Assembly: GCA_001643675.2 (NCBI GenBank)
Contig: LSRY02000003.1
Location: 1,478,001 to 1,542,000 of the forward strand
Direction: 5' to 3'
DNA length: 64,000 nucleotides
DNA from: Monocercomonoides exilis
Lineage: Eukaryota; Preaxostyla; Oxymonadida; Polymastigidae
Below the pieces are notes generated by a model. It worked only from the letters and a program-made list of their open reading frames with translations. It was not told the origin of the DNA and ran no database searches. Below, piece by piece: positions 44,302 through 54,911 of this stretch. The number at the start of each line of letters is the position of its first letter. Positions within the stretch are counted from its first letter, which is position 1. The position numbers and the translations under genes were made by a program.

Positions 44302-45570
44302 TCAGAAGAAATTAAAAATATGATTAACGAGAGAAAAGAAGGAATATGAGGAGAAGCGAGGGGAAAAAATAAAATAAAAATAAAATTGGAAAAGAAAATA
44401 TAGTGAGAAAAGCTTTTTGTTAGAAGAATTAGTTAAGAAAAGATGAGAGAGCCAGCCATTGTACTCGGTATTATCAGCTGTTCCTTGATTCCACACTCTT
44501 TTTGATGGAGTCGTTGAGCCACATTGCTGGAATGGAGATTGTGTGATGCTGCTTCCACTGAAGAACGCGTCATTCCCTCTGCCATTCGTTGCGGAATTGC
44601 CATCGAAGAAACAGAAAGTGATGAATTTTAGCCCGCTCATCCAGGGAAATGTCACTTCAGTAAAAATTCCAGCTCCGCCGCGTGTTGACGAACTTGTCAA
44701 TTTGTTGTTTATAAACTGGCAATCATCAATCAAAAATTGATTTGGCTTCACTTGAGGAGGCCAATTGAATGTGAGAGAACCAGCAGAATCACCACCAGAA
44801 TTTGCGATACACTTGCATTTGGAAAACAAAAATTGACCGTTTGAAGATAAGGTGCTGATAGCAAAAAACCAACCAGTTCCGCACCAGTTTGTGATTGAAC
44901 AACTTTCCACTCTGTTTTCTGAGAATGTCCAAACAGAATTTGATTGTGGAGTAGATAAACAATTCGCTCCTCCATGTAAAGCAGAACAACTTGTGAAATT
45001 GGATTTGGTGAAGTTGAGATTTAACAAACTGTAACAGTATAACGCTCCACCATAACCGTTTCCTGTGCAGTAGCAATTGTTGAATGAACAAGAAGTGATT
45101 GTGAGATTTGCATTTGCGCGGTTAACATAAAGCGCTCCTCCATCACTTGATCCACCAGTTGAATCATTCCATTCACACCATTCAAATTTATGGCTGTTAA
45201 CATCAAAGGAATCCAGTCTTCCAAGTTTCACTCTTTGAGATTCAGATCCAACATGTACAACAGCAGCATTTGGTGAAGAGCGTGTTTGGCGAAGAAAAGA
45301 GGTGTTGAAGGCAGAGAGGGAAGTAGAAGGGCTGTTGAGGGAAGGGAGGATGGCTCCATCGATGGGGTTGTGGGAATGGAGGAAGATGGATGAGTGGATG
45401 GAGAGAGATGAGTGAAGGAAGAAGGAGGAGATTGAATTGGCATTGGTGTTTGCGGAAGTGGAAGAAGAGGAAGAGGAAGAAGTGGTTGAGATGAATGAAT
45501 TGAGTGAGTGTGAGGGAAGAGATGGAAGGGTTGGATGGATCGAGAAAGAAGTCGAATAAATGAAAAGAAG
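44302..45570 (-). CDS. Pmp-like surface protein F, left copy, truncated
   Basis: Open for about 422 residues with no ATG. The N-terminal part (NSFISTTSSSSSSS, NTNANSISSFFLHSS) matches the region before HNPIDGA in gene C, so the lost 5' end probably resembled C's signal and low-complexity region. Body: FEWCEWNDS, GGALYVNR, GGALYC, FSENRVESC, FINNK, FDGNSATNGRGND and RVWNQGTADN. It then ends in a hydrophobic antisense-derived tail. Closest gene to the centre of palindrome 2. Confidence 0.6.
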   Translation of the reverse strand, partial: LLFIYSTSFSIHPTLPSLPSHSLNSFISTTSSSSSSSTSANTNANSISSFFLHSSLSIHSSIFLHSHNPIDGAILPSLNSPSTSLSAFNTSFLRQTRSSPNAAVVHVGSESQRVKLGRLDSFDVNSHKFEWCEWNDSTGGSSDGGALYVNRANANLTITSCSFNNCYCTGNGYGGALYCYSLLNLNFTKSNFTSCSALHGGANCLSTPQSNSVWTFSENRVESCSITNWCGTGWFFAISTLSSNGQFLFSKCKCIANSGGDSAGSLTFNWPPQVKPNQFLIDDCQFINNKLTSSSTRGGAGIFTEVTFPWMSGLKFITFCFFDGNSATNGRGNDAFFSGSSITQSPFQQCGSTTPSKRVWNQGTADNTEYNGWLSHLFLTNSSNKKLFSLYFLFQFYFYFIFSPRFSSYSFFSLVNHIFNFF

Positions 45571-47102
45571 TTAGGAATGTGATGTGTTTCATTGAAACAA
45601 CTTTTATGTTTGTGTTTGGAGCAATGAAGATTTTTTGGAATATAACAAAAAAAAAAAGCAAAAACTGTGACAAAGTTAGAAATCAACAGCCTTTTTTTTT
45701 CAAATTATTTTTTTTATAGATTTCATGTTCAATCGAATAAATAAAATTGTTCATTGAAGTTTTCTTTGTTTGAATTATTAAATCTAATTTTCATTTCACC
45801 AAACTGAACTTTTTTGCTTTTTGAAGTTGGGTTCAATTGTTGAAAATAAAAATAAAAAATAAAAAAACATAAAAAACTTTATTTGAAGTGTAACATGCTC
45901 TAATGAGTATTCGGGATCAAATCTATTGCTTTCAAAATTTTGTTCCAACCAGCATTTTTGAACCTTTTCGTTAACAGATAATTTTTCAATTTTTCAACTT
46001 TTTTTATTTAAAAATGTTATAGTTATGATGATTTGAAAGCAGAATTTGTTTGGAACAAATAATGGTTTTTTATTTTCAAAAAGGAAATAATATTTTCCCC
46101 ATTTTCTGGTCATGCCAACGACTTATCTTAAGATATTTTGTGTTTCAAAAAATAAACGATGCTGAGAATTTTTAAATTTGATTCAAGAATTATTTTCTTC
46201 TTTTTAATTAAATCTTTTCTTCCTTTGTTTTCAATAACAAACTTTTTTTTAAAAATAAACAATAGCCATTATTGGATGTGAAATATCAAAGTGTATTTTT
46301 CATCTTATGGGAGAAAATACGGACAATAAAGCTTTTTTTTTTTATCACAAAGCATAAAAAAATTGTTTCGCTCACAACATTATTAAACTTTAACAGATTT
46401 CAAAATAAATTGAACCTTCATATCTGCAATAAGGCATCATTGATATATTGGCATAATGTTTTGTGACTTCAAACGTATTTCAAAAAATCAACAAATTGTT
46501 TATGTTGGGTCAGCAATTTATCAAACCCCTTTTTTTATCGGTACCTAAAATTTCTGGCTCTCCAGAGCATTTTTAGAAGAAAGCAAATAACAGGAAACCT
46601 TCAAAATATTATAATATGCTATTTTAGAAAATATGGGTAATTATTTTTGAAGTCATATTTTTTCATTCAAAATTTTCGGTTCAAGAATTTCCTTTGAATA
46701 TGAATAATTGATCACTACTGAGTGAAAAGGCTCAATAAAGACATTCGAATATTGATTTCAGCTAATTCACTTAATCTTAAAACAGTTCCGATAATTTTTC
46801 AATTTAAATTCAAAAGCTCTTTTCAATGACAAGCAAATTTTGAAAAATGTGAAACCCAAATAAATTTATGATTTCAAAAATAATCACTCATATTTTTCAA
46901 TTTTTGAATTTTTGTGAAAAGATCTGGAGTGTTTTGTTTTATTTTTAAGATCAAAGACTTGCTTGTATTTCAACGAGCTTTTTGTTTTGAAAGTTTTAAG
47001 CTATTTTATCGTTTATAAACTTAATTTCTTTATTATTTTGGTTATTTTTCATTGTTTTACACTTCGTTTTTTCATTATTTTTTGCATTTCACAAAATTTC
47101 GA
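45571..47102. other. AT-rich inner arm of palindrome 2, left
   Basis: No convincing gene. A short frame near 45580-45600 (MKHITFLTSFHLFDFF, clearer at 48633 plus) could be a signal-like start, but it is out of frame with gene F. Confidence 0.5.
46630..46890. other. ~260-bp segment present only in the left arm
   Basis: The left arm runs AATATGCTATTTTAG, then about 260 bp, then TATTTTTCAATTTTTG. The right arm passes almost directly from the first to the second sequence (47570-47620). No terminal repeats or ORF. Either an insertion here or a deletion opposite. Confidence 0.75.
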
Positions 47103-47385
47103 TAATATTATTCAAAAAGAAAATTTTTGTTGTCTTGTTTTTATAAGTTGAATAATAGTTATAAAACTGATTGAAATGTGGATCATCAAGATTTTTAAAT
47201 GAGAGAATGCGATTTGAAGAAAATGAAACATCAATACACATTTATAAGATTTTTGAATAACAATCACGATCATTTTTAATTCAAGTTTTTCCTCATATTT
47301 GATTCATTTGTGAATAGATAATTTTCGTGTTTCTGCTATTTAAATAACAAAAAATCTTATATCTTCAAATGGATTCTTCAATTTC
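47103..47385. other. Asymmetric centre of palindrome 2
   Basis: About 283 bp of AT-rich, non-symmetric DNA. The arms start at the shared ACAAAATTTCGA. No gene seen. Confidence 0.65.
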
Positions 47386-48654
47386 TCGAAATTTTGTGAA
47401 ATGCAAAAAATAATAAAAATACGAAATGTTAAACAATGAAATATAACCAAAATAATAAAGAAATTAAGTTTATAAACGATAAAATAGCTTAAAACTTTCA
47501 AAACAAAAAGCTCGTTGAAATACAAGCAAGTCTTTGATCTTAAAAATAAAACAAAACACTCCAGATCTTTTCACAATAATTCAAAAATTGAAAAATATTA
47601 ACTGAAATAGCATATTGTAATATTTTGAAGGTTTCCTGTTATTTGCTTTCTTCTAAAAATGCTCTGGAGAGCCAGAAATTTTAGGTACCGATAAAAAAAG
47701 GGGTTTGATAAATTGCTGACCCAACATAAACAATTTGTTGATTTTTTGAAATACGTTTGAAGTCACAAAACATTATGCCAATATATCAATGATGCCTTAT
47801 TGCAGATATGAAGGTTCAATTTATTTTGAAATCTGTTAAAGTTTAATAATGTTGTGAGCGAAACAATTTTTTTATGCTTTGTGATAAAAAAAAAAAGCTT
47901 TATTGTCCGTATTTTCTCCCATAAGATGAAAAATACACTTTGATATTTCACATCCAATAATGGCTATTGTTTATTTTTAAAAAAAAGTTTGTTATTGAAA
48001 ACAAAGGAAGAAAAGATTTAATTAAAAAGAAGAAAATAATTCTTGAATCAAATTTAAAAATTCTCAGCATCGTTTATTTTTTGAAACACAAAATATCTTA
48101 AGATAAGTCGTTGGCATGACCAGAAAATGGGGAAAATATTATTTCCTTTTTGAAAATAAAAAACCATTATTTGTTCCAAACAAATTCTGCTTTCAAATCA
48201 TCATAACTATAACATTTTTAAATAAAAAAGTTGAAAAATTGAAAAATTATCTGTTAACGAAAAGGTTCAAAAATGCTGGTTGGAACAAAATTTTGAAAGC
48301 AATAGATTTGATCCCGAATACTCATTAGAGCATGTTACACTTCAAATAAAGTTTTTTATGTTTTTTATTTTTTATTTTTATTTTCAACAATTGAACCCAA
48401 CTTCAAAAAAGCAAAAAAGTTCAGTTTGGTGAAATGAAAATTAGATTTAATAATTCAAACAAAGAAAACTTCAATGAACAATTTTATTTATTCGATTGAA
48501 CATGAAATCTATAAAAAAATAATTTGAAAAAAAAAGGCTGTTGATTTCTAACTTTGTCACAGTTTTTGCTTTTTTTTTGTTATATTCCAAAAAATCTTCA
48601 TTGCTCCAAACACAAACATAAAAGTTGTTTCAATGAAACACATCACATTCCTAA
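47386..48654. other. AT-rich inner arm of palindrome 2, right
   Basis: Mirror of the left inner arm minus the ~260-bp segment. No gene seen. Confidence 0.5.
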
Positions 48655-49923
48655 CTTCTTTTCATTTATTCGACTTCTTTCTCGATCCATCCAACCCTTC
48701 CATCTCTTCCCTCACACTCACTCAATTCATTCATCTCAACCACTTCTTCCTCTTCCTCTTCTTCCACTTCCGCAAACACCAATGCCAATTCAATCTCCTC
48801 CTTCTTCCTTCACTCATCTCTCTCCATCCACTCATCCATCTTCCTCCATTCCCACAACCCCATCGATGGAGCCATCCTCCCTTCCCTCAACAGCCCTTCT
48901 ACTTCCCTCTCTGCCTTCAACACCTCTTTTCTTCGCCAAACACGCTCTTCACCAAATGCTGCTGTTGTACATGTTGGATCTGAATCTCAAAGAGTGAAAC
49001 TTGGAAGACTGGATTCCTTTGATGTTAACAGCCATAAATTTGAATGGTGTGAATGGAATGATTCAACTGGTGGATCAAGTGATGGAGGAGCGCTTTATGT
49101 TAACCGCGCAAATGCAAATCTCACAATCACTTCTTGTTCATTCAACAATTGCTACTGCACAGGAAACGGTTATGGTGGAGCGTTATACTGTTACAGTTTG
49201 TTAAATCTCAACTTCACCAAATCCAATTTCACAAGTTGTTCTGCTTTACATGGAGGAGCGAATTGTTTATCTACTCCACAATCAAATTCTGTTTGGACAT
49301 TCTCAGAAAACAGAGTGGAAAGTTGTTCAATCACAAACTGGTGCGGAACTGGTTGGTTTTTTGCTATCAGCACCTTATCTTCAAACGGTCAATTTTTGTT
49401 TTCCAAATGCAAGTGTATCGCAAATTCTGGTGGTGATTCTGCTGGTTCTCTCACATTCAATTGGCCTCCTCAAGTGAAGCCAAATCAATTTTTGATTGAT
49501 GATTGCCAGTTTATAAACAACAAATTGACAAGTTCGTCAACACGCGGCGGAGCTGGAATTTTTACTGAAGTGACATTTCCCTGGATGAGCGGGCTAAAAT
49601 TCATCACTTTCTGTTTCTTCGATGGCAATTCCGCAACGAATGGCAGAGGGAATGACGCGTTCTTCAGTGGAAGCAGCATCACACAATCTCCATTCCAGCA
49701 ATGTGGCTCAACGACTCCATCAAAAAGAGTGTGGAATCAAGGAACAGCTGATAATACCGAGTACAATGGCTGGCTCTCTCATCTTTTCTTAACTAATTCT
49801 TCTAACAAAAAGCTTTTCTCACTATATTTTCTTTTCCAATTTTATTTTTATTTTATTTTTTCCCCTCGCTTCTCCTCATATTCCTTCTTTTCTCTCGTTA
49901 ATCATATTTTTAATTTCTTCTGA
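48655..49923 (+). CDS. Pmp-like surface protein F, right copy, truncated
   Basis: Open after a TAA at 48652-48654; the same 422-residue frame as the left copy, without ATG. Body motifs GGALYVNR, GGALYC, FSENRVESC, FDGNSATNGRGND. It stops after EYNGWL with a long hydrophobic tail encoded by pyrimidine-rich sequence that is antisense to an acidic spacer ORF. Confidence 0.6.
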   Translation, partial: LLFIYSTSFSIHPTLPSLPSHSLNSFISTTSSSSSSSTSANTNANSISSFFLHSSLSIHSSIFLHSHNPIDGAILPSLNSPSTSLSAFNTSFLRQTRSSPNAAVVHVGSESQRVKLGRLDSFDVNSHKFEWCEWNDSTGGSSDGGALYVNRANANLTITSCSFNNCYCTGNGYGGALYCYSLLNLNFTKSNFTSCSALHGGANCLSTPQSNSVWTFSENRVESCSITNWCGTGWFFAISTLSSNGQFLFSKCKCIANSGGDSAGSLTFNWPPQVKPNQFLIDDCQFINNKLTSSSTRGGAGIFTEVTFPWMSGLKFITFCFFDGNSATNGRGNDAFFSGSSITQSPFQQCGSTTPSKRVWNQGTADNTEYNGWLSHLFLTNSSNKKLFSLYFLFQFYFYFIFSPRFSSYSFFSLVNHIFNFF

Positions 49924-50510
49924 ATTGCATCTCCCTGCCTTGTTTGTTGTTGTTTCTTTATTCAAATTTATCCTCTGTTTATCCAAATGCTTTTCTTTGC
50001 GTTAATTGCTGATTCCTTCTCTTCTCAAATTTAATTTCCAACCCGAATCTTCTCTCCTTCCATCTTCGTCTTTTCATTCAAAAAATTTGCATAATCCTTC
50101 TAATCCATTTTCTTTCTGAATCCTCTTTCAAAATAGACTCTTCATTTGCTTTCTTTTTCGCCTCTTCTCTCATTCTTCTTCCTCTAAATTTTATTTGAAA
50201 GTTTTTCCTTCAACTGCAAAATTTTTTCGTTTCTTCTTCGTTTCTCTTATCATCTCTGCGGCTGAAGCAATTGATGAAGAATTAAAAATTGGGAAGTGAA
50301 TGATAAAGTCGAAGAAGAAATTGTGTGACATGTTGTTGATATGTTTGAAGGAGAAGGAGAAGAAGAAGGTCAATGAATGAGACAATAAATTGCTAAATTG
50401 TGAGGGCAAATGATAACAAATAAAAACAGAGAGTTTCGGAGAAATCATTTTTTCTGGTTTTCTTCTTTCATTTTTGTGTGTTTTTCTTGCAAGTGAAATA
50501 CTTCTATTAA
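49924..50510 (+). other. Spacer with acidic ORF remnant
   Basis: Plus near 50260-50375: AEAIDEELKI, NDKVEEEIV then TGA, HVVDMFEGEGEEEGQ. The sequence AACAGAGAGTTTCGGAGAAAT at 50424-50444 aligns with the start region of gene A, but its ATG is replaced by GGAG. Confidence 0.45.
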
Positions 50511-52754
50511 ACCATCTTCCTCCACACTCACAATCCCATCAATGGTGCCATCCTTCCCAACCTCAACAGCCCATCCACTTCTCTCTCTGCCTTCAATGCT
50601 TCTTTTCTCCACCAAACACACTCTTCACCAAATGATCCTGTTGAATATATTGGATCTGAATCTCAAAGAAAAGAATTAAGTAGATTGTCCTTTACTGCTT
50701 TGAATAGCTATCAATTTGAGTGGTGTGAATGGAATGATTCAAGCAGTGGATCAAGTGTTGGCGGTGCACTTTATGTTAGTTGTACAAATGCAAATCTCAC
50801 GATTACTTCTTGCTCATTCGATAATTGTTCAAATACGAATCATGGAGGAGCGTTATATTGCGATTATTTGTTAAAAGTTGATATCGCAAAATCCAATTTC
50901 ACAAGCTGTTCAGCTGCTCATGCAGGAGCTGCTTATTTGTATTGCAATCAACCTAATTCTGTTTGGACATTCTCAGATAACAGAGTGGAAAGTTGCTCAA
51001 TAACAGATTGGTGTGGAACTGGTTGGTACTTTTCCCTCTATTACATGCCCTCAGATGCTCAATTCCTGTTTTCCAAATGCAAGTGCATCTCAAATTCTGG
51101 AAAAGATTCTGCTGGTTCTTTAACATTTTATAATCCTCCACAAAATAAACCAAGTCAATTTTCAATCAATGAGTGCCAGTTCATTAATAACAAATTGACT
51201 GCTTCTTCGACATATGGAGGTGCTGCAATGTGTTTTTATCCTCCTTTTTCATGGATGGATGGAGTAAAATTCATCACATTCTGCTTCTTCGATGGCAACA
51301 CTGCAACTAATGGAAGGGGAAACGATGTGTTCTTTTACGGAAGTGATATCACTCAATCTCCATTCGAGAATTGTGGCTCAACAACTCCAACAAAAAGAGT
51401 GTATAATAATGGACAAGATGATAACGCTGTGTATAATGGCTGGCTCCCCCTCATCGCCCAGAACAAAATCGTTGCCAGCAATGGAACTGATGCTGATGCC
51501 TGTGGCAGACCCCAACAAACCCCATGTGCCACCATCGAGTATGCCCTCACCGGATTCATTTCCCTCCTCCAAGACGCCTCCCTCACCCTCCTCACCTCAA
51601 TATTTGTTCCTTCTCAAACACTCACTTTCAGCGCGGTTGACACTAAAATCACTGGAAATGGCACAACTGCCACCACCATCGCCTCCAGTGGCATTCCTCA
51701 ACCACAAAACTCACATTCACACTCATCACAATCAACATCATCTCTTTCATCATTTTCATCATTTTCATCATTATCAACATCTTCTTCACTAGATCCATCT
51801 GCCTCGTCTGCCCTCTTCCAACAAACACAGGGCTCCCTCACAGTCTCTGCCCTCGCCATCGCCCACAACTCATCAAACCCCATCACCCCCATCCTCTTCC
51901 ACCTCTCCGGTAACTCCCCTTCCCTCAACCTCAACACAACCACCATCACCGGAACAACCTCCATAACAATCAAAACACCCCTCTTCTTCCTCACTGCTGG
52001 CTCCCTCTCCCTCAACCACACAGCAATCACCAGTCTCCCCCTCAACAGCCAAAGCATCTTCCACCTCACCTCCCTCACAAATCCTCTCACCCTCAACTCC
52101 TCCAACATCACCGGCATCACCTCCACTACCACCCCCACCAGTTGTGTCCTCTCCTCTGCCACCTCCCCTGCCCTCTCCCTCTCCCTCGCCAACTGCACCA
52201 TCACCAGTATCAACTCAGAACAGTTGAGCCAACAAACTGCCACCAATGGCGGGTGCATCTCATTCGCCTCATCTTCCACTGCCAACACATTTTCTGTGAG
52301 GAACTCCACCTTCTCCAGCTGCTCTGTGAGCGATGATACAAGTTCTGGAGGAAGAGGCGGTGCTCTCATGATCGAGTACAACGATGATTCAGAAGTGTCA
52401 TCCACAACCTTTTCCATCACCAATATCGTGTTTTCAGCCAACAAGGCCAGTGTCGGAAGAGATGTGTATTTTGTGTGTGAATCATTTGTCGCTTCTGTGA
52501 AAGAGCCCTTGTTCGCCTTCATGGGAAACATCACTCAGAAAGACAACTCGGTTGTTGGACATGACAGAACAGAAGCATTCGGTGATTGGAATGTCGATTT
52601 GTTCATATTTCTCAACGGGCATTCAGCTTATGACGAACATATGGAAAACATACTTGGCATCAAAGCAATGCGTTGTTGGCTATCAAAGATGCCCTGCAAG
52701 AGCACACGCAATGCAATGGGCTTTCTGAAGAAGGTGAAGAAAGTTGGTAAATAA
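50511..52754 (+). CDS. Pmp-like surface protein E, longest intact member
   Basis: About 747 residues, open after a TAA at 50508-50510; no ATG, and the signal-like stretch upstream is one frame off. Order: HNPINGA, FEWCEWNDS, GGALYVSC, LTITSCSFDNC, GGALYC, FSDNRVESC, FINNK, FDGNTATNGRGND, DACGRPQQTPC linker, Ser-rich tract (SLSSFSSFSSLSTSSSL), Thr/Asn/Leu-rich region and SGGRGGALM. It ends with the basic tail CWLSKMPCKSTRNA...LKKVKKVGK. No transmembrane anchor is evident, so attachment to the surface is unexplained. It shows the complete C-terminal architecture from which the other copies are truncated. Confidence 0.7.
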   Translation, partial: TIFLHTHNPINGAILPNLNSPSTSLSAFNASFLHQTHSSPNDPVEYIGSESQRKELSRLSFTALNSYQFEWCEWNDSSSGSSVGGALYVSCTNANLTITSCSFDNCSNTNHGGALYCDYLLKVDIAKSNFTSCSAAHAGAAYLYCNQPNSVWTFSDNRVESCSITDWCGTGWYFSLYYMPSDAQFLFSKCKCISNSGKDSAGSLTFYNPPQNKPSQFSINECQFINNKLTASSTYGGAAMCFYPPFSWMDGVKFITFCFFDGNTATNGRGNDVFFYGSDITQSPFENCGSTTPTKRVYNNGQDDNAVYNGWLPLIAQNKIVASNGTDADACGRPQQTPCATIEYALTGFISLLQDASLTLLTSIFVPSQTLTFSAVDTKITGNGTTATTIASSGIPQPQNSHSHSSQSTSSLSSFSSFSSLSTSSSLDPSASSALFQQTQGSLTVSALAIAHNSSNPITPILFHLSGNSPSLNLNTTTITGTTSITIKTPLFFLTAGSLSLNHTAITSLPLNSQSIFHLTSLTNPLTLNSSNITGITSTTTPTSCVLSSATSPALSLSLANCTITSINSEQLSQQTATNGGCISFASSSTANTFSVRNSTFSSCSVSDDTSSGGRGGALMIEYNDDSEVSSTTFSITNIVFSANKASVGRDVYFVCESFVASVKEPLFAFMGNITQKDNSVVGHDRTEAFGDWNVDLFIFLNGHSAYDEHMENILGIKAMRCWLSKMPCKSTRNAMGFLKKVKKVGK

Positions 52755-53687
52755 TATTGAATGAGCAGACAAATTGTGAATTTATGTACAAATGAAGGCA
52801 AAGTCGAAGATATTTGAAGAGAAGGCACACAAAATAGAAGAAAACATCTCATATGTGCATTTGATGAAATCAACATTGCTTGTCGGGAATTTATTCTCTT
52901 CTTTCATAGAATTATCCATTAAATATGCCTTTTCAAATAAATATGTTTCCCTCATCGTTTCATCTTCTCCGACATATTGAAGGCGTGTGACGTTGTGTAA
53001 CCTGCCGAACGCTATTTTTGAGCTCATTCATTTCATAAAAGAATTGCTCTAATACTCTTTCTTTTTATCTGCGCCTCTTTCAGCTTCCAAATAAAAAAGG
53101 CAAAATCGTCCTCCTTTTTTGATTTCGCTCCGACTGATCAGCTTTTTTCGACTCGAAATCACCTCTATTGCTATTTAAATTTGGCTACATTTTGTAATAG
53201 AATGAATAATCCTTTTGTGCTTCCGAAAAGAAAATAAAAGACGAGGCTTATCCCTGAATTTGACGAAAGTTGAATGAAACGAATGCAAAAACATTTTTTG
53301 TTTCTAATCGAAGAAGAAGAAGTCAATTTGAATGAAATGAATCGTCCAGATGGCTTTTTTCTCATCAGAATAATGAATGAAAAATGAAATGAAGGCGCAT
53401 TTGGTGAACGGTCGTTGAGAGGAAGAAATATGAATGTAATAATTTTTGGATCACATGGCGGCTCTGCCAAATAGAATGACATAAAGGCATTTGAAGGTCG
53501 ATGCTCTGTTTCAACTCGAAATGAGATCAAGAAACAAAGAAGAAGGTGAAGAAGGTGAAGAAGAAGGCAACGATGACTGAATTGAAGAAATGATTGGACA
53601 CTGTGGATTGTGAAAATAAATAAAAACCAACAACAATGGAGATGTTAGCTGAAATCATTTTTTCTTGTTTTCTTCTTCCATTTTTGC
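52755..53687. other. Spacer with LIEEG-type (plus) and coiled-coil (minus) remnants
   Basis: Mirror of 40535-41469. Plus 53285-53480 carries HFLFLIEEEEVNLNEMNR and MNVIIFGSHGGSA; minus 52960-53090 carries FFYEMNELKNSVRQVTQ. At 53636 an ATG opens a signal-like frame MEMLAEIIFSCFLLPFLRV that is out of frame with gene D. Confidence 0.5.
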
Positions 53688-54911
53688 GTGTTCTTCGGGC
53701 AAATAAAATCCTCCGTCTCACCCCTCTCTGTCCACTCAACCCTCTTCCTCCACACCCACAACCCTATCGATGGTTCCATCCTTCCCAACCTCAACAGCCC
53801 ATCCACTTCTCTCTCTACCTTCAATGTTTCTTTTCTCCACCAAACACGCTCTTCACCAAATGCTGCTGTTGTGCATGTTGGAACTGAATCTCAAAGAGCT
53901 AAACCTGGAAGACTGGATTCCTTTGATGTTAACAGTCATCGCTTTGAATGGTGCGAATGGAATGATTCAAATAGTGGAAGTGATTGGGGCGGAGCACTTC
54001 ATGTCGAGTGCACAAACGCAAATCTCACAATCACTTCTTGTTCTTTTTTCAATTGCTCAACAAGCGATCATGCAGGAGCGTTGTTTTGCGGAAATTTGTT
54101 AAAAATTGATATCATAAAATCCAATTTCTCAAATTGTACAGCTGCCCATGGCGGAGCGAATTGTATAGCTTGGCCACAATCAAATTCTGATTGGATATTC
54201 TCAGAAAACAGAGTGGAAAGTTGTTCAATAACAAACTGGTGCGGAACTGGTTGGTTTTTTGCCCTTGACGACATGCCACCAGATGCAAAATTTTTGTTCA
54301 AAAATTGTGTATGTGTTGCAAATACTGGTGGTGATGCGGCTGGAGCAGTAACATTCAATTGGCTTCCGCCACAAAAACCAAATCAGTGCTTGCTCCACGA
54401 GTGTCAGTTCATCGGCAATAAAGTCGAAAATCCAACTATCTACGGTGGTGCCGCGCTGTGCTGCACAAGAACATATGATTGGATGAATGGAGTAAAATTC
54501 ATCGCATTCTGCTTTTTCGATGGAAATACAGCAGAAAATGGCAGGGGCAATGATGTGTTTTTCAATGGCAGCAGCATCACTCAATCTCCATTCCAGCAAT
54601 GCGGTTCAACAACAGAATCAAAAAGAGTGTGGAACAACAATACAGCTGAAAACGCTGAATATAATGGCTGGCTTCCAATCATCAGCCAGAACAAAATCGT
54701 TGCCAGCAATGGAAGTGATGTTGATGCCTGTGGCAAAGCACAGCAAAGCCCATGCGCCACAGTGGAGTATGCTCTCGGATGCATTGCTCCCTTCAGCGAT
54801 GCCTCCCCCTCTCTTCTCATCTCCACTTTCACTCCCACAAACACTCTCACATTCTGCGCGGTCGATACAAAATTCACTGTATGCGATATTATTTTTCTAA
54901 TTCTCATATAA
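53688..54911 (+). CDS. Pmp-like surface protein D, right copy
   Basis: 407 residues open from a GTG; the likely secretion signal at 53636 lies in a different frame, as in gene E. Motifs: HNPIDGS, FEWCEWNDS, GGALHVEC, AGALFC, FSENRVESC, FIGNK, FDGNTAENGRGND and a DACGKAQQSPCATVEYAL linker. It ends after CAVDTKFTV at the position where others have ITGN, then TAA. Intact version of the left-arm pseudogene. Confidence 0.65.
   Translation: MFFGQIKSSVSPLSVHSTLFLHTHNPIDGSILPNLNSPSTSLSTFNVSFLHQTRSSPNAAVVHVGTESQRAKPGRLDSFDVNSHRFEWCEWNDSNSGSDWGGALHVECTNANLTITSCSFFNCSTSDHAGALFCGNLLKIDIIKSNFSNCTAAHGGANCIAWPQSNSDWIFSENRVESCSITNWCGTGWFFALDDMPPDAKFLFKNCVCVANTGGDAAGAVTFNWLPPQKPNQCLLHECQFIGNKVENPTIYGGAALCCTRTYDWMNGVKFIAFCFFDGNTAENGRGNDVFFNGSSITQSPFQQCGSTTESKRVWNNNTAENAEYNGWLPIISQNKIVASNGSDVDACGKAQQSPCATVEYALGCIAPFSDASPSLLISTFTPTNTLTFCAVDTKFTVCDIIFLILI

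Larger units (their letters stand above)
32600..47102 (+). repeat. Palindrome 2, left arm
   Basis: Reverse-complement match to 47386-61629 (coordinates sum to ~94,229). It carries one ~260-bp segment missing from the other arm and a few diverged patches. The outer limit is sharp, near GCCTGCCTTCATTT. Confidence 0.95.
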
